Shown here: in pieces, positions 42,864-51,438 of the stretch | How the letters are laid out: every line of letters starts with the position of its first letter | Position numbering within the stretch: position 1 is the stretch's first letter | Assembly: GCF_900110755.1 (NCBI RefSeq) | Contig: NZ_FOFF01000018.1 | Location: 82,824 to 146,823, forward strand | Reading direction: 5' to 3' | DNA: 64,000 nucleotides | Source of the DNA: Streptomyces sp. yr375 | Lineage (GTDB): Bacteria > Actinomycetota > Actinomycetes > Streptomycetales > Streptomycetaceae | Position numbers and translations under genes: made by a program | Notes under the pieces: model-generated | Told to the model about the DNA's origin: nothing | The model's database searches: none | The model's input: only the letters and a program-made list of their open reading frames with translations

Positions 42864-43039
42864 CGGCCGTCGGACGCCGTGTTGGGGGCGTGAGATCTTG
42901 CATCCCCTCTTTGCGGGTTGCCTCCGGCACGTATCGTGAGTGGCTGCGGACCGTACGCATCCGGCAACACGGCTGGATACGGCTGTAACGGCACGCAACA
43001 CGAACGGAATTGACCGACCGGGCGGCCGGGGGAGGCAAC

Positions 43040-45811
43040 GTGGACGACTTCGCGGGTCGGGTACTGGTCGACCGCTACCGCCTGCCGTTGCCGCCGTCCG
43101 ACGAGTACGAACTCACCGAGACCCGGGCCTTCGACACCTATAGCGGGCAGGAAGTCCTGGTCAGGCAGGTGCCGTTGCCGGAGGTCGTCGAGGCGGAGGT
43201 GCTCGACGCGGAGGGCCTGCCCGAGGGGTTCACGGCCCGGGAGCGCGGGGCCCGGCCGCCGGGGGCACGGGGTGTGGGCGCGGGTGCCGGCGTGGGTGCG
43301 GGGGCCGGTGCGGGGGCCGGGACGCGGCGGCCCGCCGACCCCGTCGTGCGGCGGGCGATGGAGGCGGCGCAGGCCACGGCCGGCATTCCCGACCATCCGC
43401 GGCTGGACCAGGTCTTCGACGTGTTCGCCGAGGGCGGTTCGCTGTGGATAGTGAGTGAACTGGTGGCGGCGCGGCCGCTCGCGGCCCTGCTCGCCGAGAA
43501 ACCGCTGACGCCGTACCGGGCGGCCGAGGTCGCCTCCGACGTGCTCATGGCGCTGCGGGTCCTGCACGCGCATGGCTGGGTGCACCGGAACATCACCGCG
43601 CGCACGGTCCTCGTCTGCGACGACGGGCGCGTCATGCTGACCGGCCTCGCGGTCGGCGCGGCCGAAGAGGCCCTGTGCGGGTACGACCCGGTGCCTCCGG
43701 ACGAGGGTGCCTCCGGCGGTGCCGGCGGGATAGGTGGGGGTGGTGGGACCGGCGGGGGTGCTGGGTCTCGGGGTTCTGCGGCACCGCTTCAGCCGGGTGG
43801 CCCGGGTGGCCCGGGTGGTGCTGGTGGTGTCGGTGCGTCAAGAAGTGCCGGTGCGCCCGGTGGTGTGGGTGGTGCCGGTGAGTTCGGTGGGGCTGGCGGG
43901 GCCCGTGGGGACAGCGGGGACAGTGGGGCCAGTGGTGTTGGTAGGGCCGTTGGGTTTGGTGGTTCTGTTGGGGCCAGATCCGGACGGCCGGGTGCGTTTG
44001 GTGCTGGTGTCGGTGGTGTTGGGGAGGGTGCCGGGGCCGCTGGTTTTGGTGGGACCGCCGGGGTTGGTTCCGGAGCTGCTGGTGGTGCCGGTGGGGCTGA
44101 TGGTGCCCGTGGGGGCGTTGGTGGTGGAGCGGTGGATGCTGAGGCTGCTCGGCGGGCTGCTATTGAGGCTCGGGGGTCCGGGGGGTTGCCGGTGTCGGCG
44201 GGGGAGGCGTCCGGTGGGGCGGTGGCGCGTCGGGCGCCGGTGGAGTCCGGTGGTGATGTTCGTGCCGCGCGGGCCGGGGCGATCGCCGCGTACCGGGCGG
44301 GTGCGCGGGCGGCGGCCCGGGTGCACGAGGCGCAGCAGAACGGGCCCGCGGCCCTGCCCGGTGCCCGGACCCCGGCGGATCACGCCGCCGAGGCCGGGGA
44401 AGGCGGTCCGGTTGGCCGGATAGCCGACCCCTACGGCGTCCAGGGCACCCCCGTGCCTGGCGCGGCGGCCGGGGCCCGTTGGGATGAGGTTGCCGGTGAG
44501 GCTCCCGGGAGTGGTGTGACCCGGCGTGGGCCCGCCACCGCGCTCGCTGCCGAGCGGGCGCGGCAGGCGCGGATGGCCGTCGTCGGGCCGGTCACCGAGC
44601 GGTGGGCGCCCGAGCAGGCCGGACCGGTGCACGAGAACTGGCAGTTGGCCGCGCCGATCGGTCCCGCGACCGACCTGTGGGCGCTCGGCGCGCTGCTCTT
44701 CAGGGCCGTACAGGGGCATGCGCCGTATCCGGAGGAGTCGACGGCCGAGCTGGTGCAACTGGTGTGTGCCGAGCCGCCCGCCTTCGCCGAGGAGTGCGGA
44801 CCGCTCAGGCCGGTCGTCGAGTCGCTGCTGCGTCAGGACCCCACCGAGCGGCTCGACTTCGAGGAGTTGGGGGGCTGGCTGCGCTCGCTGGTCCGGTCCG
44901 CGCCGGAGCCCGAGGCGGGGACGTACGTCGTCGCCGCGCCGCCGACCGATCCGCGCCGGCTGCCGATCGTCCGCCGCAGGGGCGAGCTGGTGCGCAGGCG
45001 GCGCGCCGGGCTGCCCGCGACGCACGGGCGGCACAAGCGGGACCGGTCGGAGCCTGCGGGCTCGCCGCGCAGCCTGGGCCGCACCCTGCTGTTGCTGATA
45101 CTGCTGGTGCTGGCCGGGGCGATCGCGTACGCCATGCTGTTCATGCCCAAGTCGGGCGAGCAGGGGGCGGCCGGTACGGACGGCTCCCGGCGGACCGGCG
45201 CCACCGGGACACCGGCCGGCCAGGCGCCCGACTCGAGCAGTGAACCCCGGCCCGACCAGACGTCGCCGGGCACCGCCGCCTCCGCGTCCTCGGGGACGGA
45301 AGCCACCGAGACCCAGACCGGCGGCGCGGCCGGTACCGGCGGCACCGGCGCGAACGTCGCCGACGGGTTCACCGTCCGCAAGGACGAGGCCGGTTTCCAG
45401 GTCGCCGTGGCCAACGGCTGGGACCGTACGCCGAAGAACGGGCGCGGTCAGATCGTCTACGTACACGGGGACTTCGAGCTGATCGTCGTACCGGGACGCG
45501 ACAGCGCGGCGGCGAACGGCAGCGATCCGATGGTCTATCAGCGGGAGAAGGAGAGCGAGCTCCAGCCGTACCGCGATTCCAGTTGGGCGACGGCCTCCGG
45601 GCTGCGTACGACGACGGTGGGGGCGCGGACCATGGCCGAGGGGCAGTTCACCTGGACCGACGGCGACGGGCGGGGGCTGTATGTGCGCAACCTCGCGGTG
45701 CTCATCTCGGGGCGGTACCACATCGTGCAGGTCAGAGGCCCCGAGGCCGAACGGGACGAGGTCACGCGGCTGTATGAACAGGCGGCGGCCACCTACCAGT
45801 ACAGCGGTTGA
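43040..45811 (+). CDS. membrane pseudokinase of the Ser/Thr kinase family
   Basis: A 923-residue kinase-like protein. GTG 43040 follows GGGGGAGG; TTG 43010 is the only alternative. The kinase fold is recognisable (SLWIVSELVAARPL, VLHAHGWVHRN), but the glycine-rich loop is absent, the VAIK lysine is Arg42, HRD is HRN (182-184) and DFG is TGL (201-203). Phosphotransfer is therefore not expected. A Gly/Ala/Val-rich insertion of about 250 residues splits the C-lobe (43720-44350). One membrane helix (LLLLILLVLAGAIAYAMLF) leads to an exported domain, GFQVAVANGWDRT ... EGQFTWTDGDG, like those of the neighbouring kinases. Possible regulator of those kinases (inference). Confidence 0.82.
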   Translation: MDDFAGRVLVDRYRLPLPPSDEYELTETRAFDTYSGQEVLVRQVPLPEVVEAEVLDAEGLPEGFTARERGARPPGARGVGAGAGVGAGAGAGAGTRRPADPVVRRAMEAAQATAGIPDHPRLDQVFDVFAEGGSLWIVSELVAARPLAALLAEKPLTPYRAAEVASDVLMALRVLHAHGWVHRNITARTVLVCDDGRVMLTGLAVGAAEEALCGYDPVPPDEGASGGAGGIGGGGGTGGGAGSRGSAAPLQPGGPGGPGGAGGVGASRSAGAPGGVGGAGEFGGAGGARGDSGDSGASGVGRAVGFGGSVGARSGRPGAFGAGVGGVGEGAGAAGFGGTAGVGSGAAGGAGGADGARGGVGGGAVDAEAARRAAIEARGSGGLPVSAGEASGGAVARRAPVESGGDVRAARAGAIAAYRAGARAAARVHEAQQNGPAALPGARTPADHAAEAGEGGPVGRIADPYGVQGTPVPGAAAGARWDEVAGEAPGSGVTRRGPATALAAERARQARMAVVGPVTERWAPEQAGPVHENWQLAAPIGPATDLWALGALLFRAVQGHAPYPEESTAELVQLVCAEPPAFAEECGPLRPVVESLLRQDPTERLDFEELGGWLRSLVRSAPEPEAGTYVVAAPPTDPRRLPIVRRRGELVRRRRAGLPATHGRHKRDRSEPAGSPRSLGRTLLLLILLVLAGAIAYAMLFMPKSGEQGAAGTDGSRRTGATGTPAGQAPDSSSEPRPDQTSPGTAASASSGTEATETQTGGAAGTGGTGANVADGFTVRKDEAGFQVAVANGWDRTPKNGRGQIVYVHGDFELIVVPGRDSAAANGSDPMVYQREKESELQPYRDSSWATASGLRTTTVGARTMAEGQFTWTDGDGRGLYVRNLAVLISGRYHIVQVRGPEAERDEVTRLYEQAAATYQYSG

Positions 45812-45949
45812 GGGGCGTCCGTCCCGGTTCGGTTTCCGCGCGGGCTCGGAAGCGACAACCGTCACAGTGCGGACTCCTTGGTACCCCGCTGGTACCACGG
45901 AGGCGGCCCGGTCCCTACGCTGGCCATGTCAAGAGCATTGCGGGGCAAC

Positions 45950-47752
45950 GTGAATCAGATGCAGGGACTGCTCCTCGCGGGCCGCTACCGGCTCGCCGAA
46001 TCCATCGGCAGCGGCGGCATGGGCCGGGTGTGGCGTGCGCACGACGAGTTGCTGCACCGGGCCGTCGCCATCAAGGAGTTGACGGCCGCGCTCTACGTCG
46101 CGGAGGGCGACCGGTCCGTCCTGCTGGCGCGGACCAGGGCGGAGGCGCGCGCGGCGGCGCGGATCAACCACTCGGCCGTGGTCACCGTGCACGACGTGCT
46201 CGAGCACGACGGCCGGCCGTGGATCGTGATGGAGCTGGTCGAGGGCCGTTCGCTGGCCGACGCCGTCAAGGAGGACGGCCGCGTCGAGCCCGCCGAGGCC
46301 GCCCGGATCGGCATGTGGGTGCTGCGCGCGCTGCGCGCCGCGCACTCCGCCGGCGTGCTGCACCGTGACGTCAAGCCCGGCAACGTGCTCATCTCGAACG
46401 ACGGCCGGGTCCTCCTCACCGACTTCGGCATCGCGCAGATCGAGGGCGACAGCACCATCACGCGGACCGGCGAGGTCGTCGGCTCGGTCGACTACCTGGC
46501 GCCCGAGCGGGTGCGCGGCCAGGACCCCGGTCCGTCCTCCGACCTGTGGGCGCTCGGCGCGACGCTGTACACGGCGGTGGAGGGGCGGTCGCCGTTCCGG
46601 CGCACCTCGCCGCTGACCACGTTGCAGGCCGTCGTCGAGGAGGAGGCCACCGATCCGCAGCATGCCGGACCGCTCGGCCCCGTCATCACCGCCCTGCTGC
46701 GCAAGGACCCGGCCACCCGGCCCGACACCGCCGAGACCGAGCACCTCCTCGCCGAGGCGGCGGGCGGCCGGCACACGGGCGGGGCCCAGGTGTACGTGCC
46801 GACGCAGTACGGGGGCTCCGGGTCCGACCGGTCCGACCGTGCCACGGGCGGCAACCACCCCACGTCCCACCCCACGTCCCACCCCACATCCCACCCCACA
46901 TCCCACCCCACATCCCAGCCCACGTCCCACTCCGCGTCCCAGCCCGTGTCCCCCACGGGCGGCGAGGCGTACGGTCCCGGGGAGCCGGAGGCGTCGACGC
47001 CGGTTCCCGGCCACCCCGCGACGGACCCGACCGACTCGGGGGTGACGCACATCGGCTCGGGCGCGCCCGCGCAGTCGTCCCCGCCGTCCCGCCGCCGTCG
47101 TCGTCGTGGGGCGCGCCCGCTCGCGCTCGTGGTCGCCGTCGCCGTGCTGGTCGGCGGGGGTACGGCGGTGGCGTTGTGGCAGTGGGGCAAGGACGGTCAG
47201 GAGACCGGCGGTTCGGCGGCCGGGTCGTCGTCCGCCTCGTCGAACCCGTCGAACACCGACATCCCCGTCGAGCAGGGCGCGGTGCCCGACGACTGGAAGG
47301 CGGTCGACGACCCGATGGGCTTCGGGCTCTCGCTCCCCGACGGCTGGCAGCGGAAGGTGTACCAGGACGACGGCGACCTCAAGCAGGTCGACTACACGCC
47401 CGACGGCGGCAAGCACTTCGTCCGCATCGCCCTCGACAAGTCCCCCGACTTCAGCGACCCGTACGCGCACCAGACCGACCTGGAACAGCAGGTCAAGCGG
47501 CTGATCGCGTACAGCAGGGTCACCCTGGAGCGGAACGTGTACCGCGACCGGCGCGGCTCCGAGTGGGAGTACACCTGGACCGCGCAGGCGAGCACGGGGT
47601 ACCCCGGTCCGCGCCGCGCGATCGAGGAGATGTACGTCGCCCGCGACGGCAGCGAGTACGCGATCTACATGTCCTCGCCGGCCGAGGACTGGGCCACGAC
47701 GGCCAAGCAGTTCAAGTCCGTCCTGCAGAGCTGGCGCGAACCCACCTCCTAG
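45950..47752 (+). CDS. membrane Ser/Thr protein kinase 2
   Basis: A 600-residue kinase. Catalytic residues are intact: GSGGMGRVWRA, K42 in VAIKEL, HRDVKPGNVL, DFGIAQ. After the kinase domain comes a linker with five HPTS units from a 12-bp tandem repeat (46856-46915), then an Arg run, a membrane helix (ALVVAVAVLVGGGTAVALW) and an exported domain beginning GFGLSLPDGWQRK with SEWEYTWT. The GTG at 45950 is preceded by GCGGGG; ATG 45959 is an alternative. Confidence 0.88.
   Translation: MNQMQGLLLAGRYRLAESIGSGGMGRVWRAHDELLHRAVAIKELTAALYVAEGDRSVLLARTRAEARAAARINHSAVVTVHDVLEHDGRPWIVMELVEGRSLADAVKEDGRVEPAEAARIGMWVLRALRAAHSAGVLHRDVKPGNVLISNDGRVLLTDFGIAQIEGDSTITRTGEVVGSVDYLAPERVRGQDPGPSSDLWALGATLYTAVEGRSPFRRTSPLTTLQAVVEEEATDPQHAGPLGPVITALLRKDPATRPDTAETEHLLAEAAGGRHTGGAQVYVPTQYGGSGSDRSDRATGGNHPTSHPTSHPTSHPTSHPTSQPTSHSASQPVSPTGGEAYGPGEPEASTPVPGHPATDPTDSGVTHIGSGAPAQSSPPSRRRRRRGARPLALVVAVAVLVGGGTAVALWQWGKDGQETGGSAAGSSSASSNPSNTDIPVEQGAVPDDWKAVDDPMGFGLSLPDGWQRKVYQDDGDLKQVDYTPDGGKHFVRIALDKSPDFSDPYAHQTDLEQQVKRLIAYSRVTLERNVYRDRRGSEWEYTWTAQASTGYPGPRRAIEEMYVARDGSEYAIYMSSPAEDWATTAKQFKSVLQSWREPTS
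46856..46927. repeat. 12-bp coding repeat (HPTS) in kinase 2
   Basis: CACCCCACGTCC repeats five times in frame, decaying into CAGCCC/TCCGCG variants. Silent ACG/ACA differences between units suggest repeated slippage. Confidence 0.8.
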
Positions 47753-47805
47753 ACACCCACCTCCTAGACACCCACCTCCTGGACACCGGCCTCCTGGACA
47801 CCGGC
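47743..47805. repeat. 15-bp tandem repeat spanning the kinase 2 stop codon
   Basis: ACCTCCTAGACACCC and its variant with TGG recur about four times. The first copy supplies the TAG stop of kinase 2. The array occupies half of the spacer to kinase 3. Confidence 0.7.
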
Positions 47806-47879
47806 TGCCGGGTACCGGTACCGGCAGTTGGCCGGACGGCGCCCCGGAAGCGGGCCGTCCGGTGGGGCATGATGGGCTC

Positions 47880-49562
47880 ATGGGGACCGAGGGGGGCGGC
47901 AACGACGTACGGGTCATCGCGGGCCGTTACCGGCTGGAGGCGAGGCTCGGGCGTGGCGGCATGGGTGTCGTGTGGCGGGCCGACGACGAGCTGCTGGGAC
48001 GGCGTGTCGCCGTCAAGGAGCTGATCCAGGACGACACGCTCTCCGCCGACGAGGCGCGCGGTCGCCGCGACCGGACACTGCGCGAGGCGCGCGCGGTCGC
48101 CCAGCTCAGCCACCCGCACATCATCGTCGTGCACGACGTCGTCGAGGACGGCGAACGCCCGTACATCGTCATGGAGTTGATCGACGGCGGCTCGCTCGCC
48201 GACCGGATCGCCGCGCGCGGCCCGCTGCCGCCGGACGAGGTGGCCCGGATCGGCGTCGCGCTGCTGGGCGCGCTGCGCGCCGCGCACGCGGCCGGGGTCC
48301 TGCACCGGGACATCAAGCCCGCGAACGTCCTGCTGGAGGGCGACGGCGACCGTGTCGTCCTCACCGACTTCGGCATCGCGCAGGTCGCGGGCGCGACCAC
48401 GCTGACCGAGACCGGCTCGTTCGTCGGCTCGCCCGAGTACACCGCGCCGGAGCGGATGTCCGGGGCGCGGACCGGCGCGGAGGCCGACCTGTGGTCGCTG
48501 GGCGCGCTGCTGTGCACGGCACTCAGCGGCGAATCCCCGTTCCGGCGCGACTCGTTGGGCGGCATCCTGCACGCCGTCGTCTTCGCCGAGATCCGTACGC
48601 CCGAGCAGGCCGCGCCGCTGCTGCCCGTCGTACAGGGGCTGTTGGAGCGCGATCCGGACCGGCGGCTGGGCGGGGCGGAGGCGGAGCGGCTGCTGCGGGT
48701 CTTCCTGGAGACCGGGCGGACGCCGCACCCGGTGTCGTCCGGCTACACGCCGACCCAGGCCGACCTGCCGCAGCCACGGCTGGACCCGCCCGCCCGGGAG
48801 CGCTCCACGCGGGGCGTGCTGGTGGCCGCGCTGCTGGTCGCCGCGATGGCGGGGGCGGGCGTGTCGGCGGCGGCGCTGCTGGTGAACAACGGGGAGGGCG
48901 ACGGGGGCGGCCGCACGCCCGCGAGTTCGGCGCCGGGGGCGCCGGGGGCTTCGGGGAGCGGTTCGGCGAGCGGTTCGGCGAGCGGTTCCACGGGCGGATC
49001 GACGCGTCCTGCGCCCACGTCCACTTCCATTTCCGCACCCACCTCCAAGCCCGCACCCACGTCCTCGGCCGCCTCCACGGCCGTGCCCGTCCAGTCCGCC
49101 GCGGTGCCCCGTTTGCCGTCGGCACCCTCCGGGTACCGGGTGGCCGACGACCCCGCCGGGTTCGCGCTCGCCGTGCCGGACGGGTTCACGCGGGTCGCGC
49201 AGGGGGAGCGGGTCTTCTACATGTCCCCGGGGGAGGTCTTCCGCCTCGGCATCAAGGTCTCGGCCCCCCAACCGGGCGGCCCGCGCGGGGTGATGGAGCG
49301 GGCGGCGGCCAAGGGCGCGGACACCAACCCCGGTTACCACGACGGCCGGGTCACCGAGACCAGCCAGGGCGGACGGCCCGCCGCTCTCTGGGAGTTCAGT
49401 TGGGACGGCTTCAGCGCGGCGGAGGGGCCCAGGCACACGTACGACCTGTGCTGGGAGGAGGGCGGGCGGTTGTACGACGTGTGGGTGTCGGCGCCGGTCG
49501 GGAAGGTGCGGGAGGCGCGGGAGTACTTCGACGTCGCCGTCGACACGTTCGTGACACGGTAG
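47880..49562 (+). CDS. membrane Ser/Thr protein kinase 3
   Basis: A 560-residue kinase with GRGGMGVVWRA, K46 in VAVKEL, HRDIKPANVL and DFGIAQ, all intact. A membrane helix (GVLVAALLVAAMAGAGVSAAALLV) and a Ser/Gly/Thr/Pro linker lead to an exported domain, GFALAVPDGFTRV ... LWEFSWDGF. The start is ATG 47880; ATG 47862 in the same frame is possible. Neither has a strong ribosome site. Confidence 0.88.
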   Translation: MGTEGGGNDVRVIAGRYRLEARLGRGGMGVVWRADDELLGRRVAVKELIQDDTLSADEARGRRDRTLREARAVAQLSHPHIIVVHDVVEDGERPYIVMELIDGGSLADRIAARGPLPPDEVARIGVALLGALRAAHAAGVLHRDIKPANVLLEGDGDRVVLTDFGIAQVAGATTLTETGSFVGSPEYTAPERMSGARTGAEADLWSLGALLCTALSGESPFRRDSLGGILHAVVFAEIRTPEQAAPLLPVVQGLLERDPDRRLGGAEAERLLRVFLETGRTPHPVSSGYTPTQADLPQPRLDPPARERSTRGVLVAALLVAAMAGAGVSAAALLVNNGEGDGGGRTPASSAPGAPGASGSGSASGSASGSTGGSTRPAPTSTSISAPTSKPAPTSSAASTAVPVQSAAVPRLPSAPSGYRVADDPAGFALAVPDGFTRVAQGERVFYMSPGEVFRLGIKVSAPQPGGPRGVMERAAAKGADTNPGYHDGRVTETSQGGRPAALWEFSWDGFSAAEGPRHTYDLCWEEGGRLYDVWVSAPVGKVREAREYFDVAVDTFVTR

Positions 49563-49612
49563 TTGCCCTTCTCCGGTGGATTCCGGCCTGCCTGGCGCGA
49601 TAGGGATGGACC

Positions 49613-51313
49613 ATGAGTTCCAACGGGGGCGTCGGCCACGAGTTCGATGACACGACGAGTTTCGTTCTGCAACCGCCCAACCCGCAATCGCCCGGCCCGC
49701 GACCGCCGAACCCGCAATCGCCCGGCCCGCATCCGCCGAACCCACAATCGCCCGGCCCGCATCCGCCCGGCCCACCGATAGTCGTGCCGCCGCAGGTTCG
49801 GGAGCCCGGCGTCGGGCGGCTGGTAGCAGGCCGCTACCGGCTGCTCGCCAAGCTCGGGCACGGTGGGATGGGTACGGTGTGGCGGGCCAAGGACGAGACG
49901 GTGGACCGGGAGGTCGCCGTCAAGGAACCCCGGGTGCCCGATCATCTTCCCGAACGTGAACGGGTTACCGCGTTCGAGCGGATGCGGCGCGAGGCGCGGG
50001 CGGCGGCCCGGCTGGACCATCCGGCGGTCGTCAACGTGCACGACGTCGCCGTCGTGGACGGGCAGCCGTGGATCGTCATGGAGCTGGTCCACGGCCGCTC
50101 GCTGGGCAGCGCCCTCCAGGAGGGCACCCTCGGCGCGCGCGAGGCCGCCCGGATCGGCCTGGAGGTGCTGGGCGCGCTGGAGGCGGCGCACGCGGCGGGC
50201 ATCCTGCACCGGGACGTCAAGCCGGACAACATCCTCCTCGGCCGCCACGGCCGGGTCGTCCTCACCGACTTCGGCATCGCCAGCATCGAGGGCGAGACGA
50301 ACCTGACCGACACCGGCGGCTTCGTCGGCTCGCCCGAGTACATCGCCCCCGAGCGGGTGCTCGGCCGGCGCCCCGGACCGGCCTGCGACCTGTGGTCCCT
50401 GGGCGTGGTGCTGTACGCGGCGACCGAGGGCGTGTCGCCGTTCCGCCGCAGCAACACGCCGGCCACCCTTCAGGCCGTGCTCAACGCGGTGCCCGCGCCG
50501 CCCGCCGCCGCGCCGGGCCCGCTCGCCGAGGCCGTAGACGGGCTGCTGGAGAAGGACCCGGCGCGCCGTCCGCAGGCCGCGCGGGTACGGGAGTTGCTGG
50601 AGGCCGCCGCGCACCCGCCCGTGCCGCAGCCCGTGCCGCAGCCCGCGCCGGTCGTGCGGCACGTCGAAGTCCCGCGCGCACGGCGCTCGTTGGGCCGTAC
50701 GGCGTGGCTCGGGCTCGGCGCGGCGGTCGTCGCGGTGGCGGCGGTGGCGGCGACGGCGTACGTGGTGGTCGCCGACCCGTTCGCGGGGCCGTTGCCGGAC
50801 GGCTGGAAGACGCCGTACGCGAAGGACGTCACCGCGAAGGTTGCGGTCCCCGACAGCTACACGAGGTCCGTCCCCGACCGGAAGTCGGACGACGGTCACT
50901 GGGTCGGCTACACCGACCCGAGCGGCGCGATCTCGGTCGTGCTGTCGGTGGCCCGCCGGTCGGAGGACACCACCAAGGAGATCAAGGCCTCCGCCGCCGC
51001 CGAAATGTACGCCGACGACGGCGAGTTCAAGGACCGCGGCAGCTACGGCCTCGACATGCCGAAGGCCCCGAGGACCCGGCCCGACGACAACGCGACCTTC
51101 CACGGCGGGAAGGCCGCCGAGAACACCGTCCGCTTCACGACCGACGACTCCCAGGACCCCCGCCCCCGCGAGCTGCGCATCCTCTACTACAAGTCCGCCG
51201 CCGGTGACATGTACCGGCTCACCGTCGGCTACCCGGGCACCGGCGACTTCACGGCGCGCGGCCGCGAGGTGGCCCGCACGGCGATCGCCAACCTGGCCCT
51301 CGACCAGCTCTAG
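49613..51313 (+). CDS. membrane Ser/Thr protein kinase 4
   Basis: A 566-residue kinase. Unlike the others it has a 70-residue Pro-rich N-terminal extension with three in-frame copies of PPNPQSPGP(R/H). The kinase domain has GHGGMGTVWRA, K104 in VAVKEP, HRDVKPDNIL and DFGIAS. A membrane helix (WLGLGAAVVAVAAVAATAYVVV) precedes a shorter exported domain that starts PLPDGWKTPY and ends LYYKSAAGDMYRLTVGYPG. It closes the five-gene array. Confidence 0.88.
   Translation: MSSNGGVGHEFDDTTSFVLQPPNPQSPGPRPPNPQSPGPHPPNPQSPGPHPPGPPIVVPPQVREPGVGRLVAGRYRLLAKLGHGGMGTVWRAKDETVDREVAVKEPRVPDHLPERERVTAFERMRREARAAARLDHPAVVNVHDVAVVDGQPWIVMELVHGRSLGSALQEGTLGAREAARIGLEVLGALEAAHAAGILHRDVKPDNILLGRHGRVVLTDFGIASIEGETNLTDTGGFVGSPEYIAPERVLGRRPGPACDLWSLGVVLYAATEGVSPFRRSNTPATLQAVLNAVPAPPAAAPGPLAEAVDGLLEKDPARRPQAARVRELLEAAAHPPVPQPVPQPAPVVRHVEVPRARRSLGRTAWLGLGAAVVAVAAVAATAYVVVADPFAGPLPDGWKTPYAKDVTAKVAVPDSYTRSVPDRKSDDGHWVGYTDPSGAISVVLSVARRSEDTTKEIKASAAAEMYADDGEFKDRGSYGLDMPKAPRTRPDDNATFHGGKAAENTVRFTTDDSQDPRPRELRILYYKSAAGDMYRLTVGYPGTGDFTARGREVARTAIANLALDQL
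49673..49762. repeat. 30-bp coding repeat (PPNPQSPGPx) in kinase 4
   Basis: Three nearly identical 30-bp units start at 49673, 49703 and 49733. They lie N-terminal to the kinase domain, a likely site for length variation between strains. Confidence 0.85.
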
Positions 51314-51438
51314 CCCGCAGTGCCGGCGTCCTGATCAGCGGGTTTGCCGCCAGCGGGCGCCGGCGTCGGGTGCGCGGCCGGTGACACCGTATTACCGGCG
51401 GGTACCCAAAGTCTGCGCCACGTCATACCCTGCGCCTC

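Noticed and set aside
46546..48024. 492-codon plus-strand frame between kinases 2 and 3
   Set aside because: Shadow frame whose HLLDT repeats come from the 15-bp tandem repeat; both real kinase frames overlap it.
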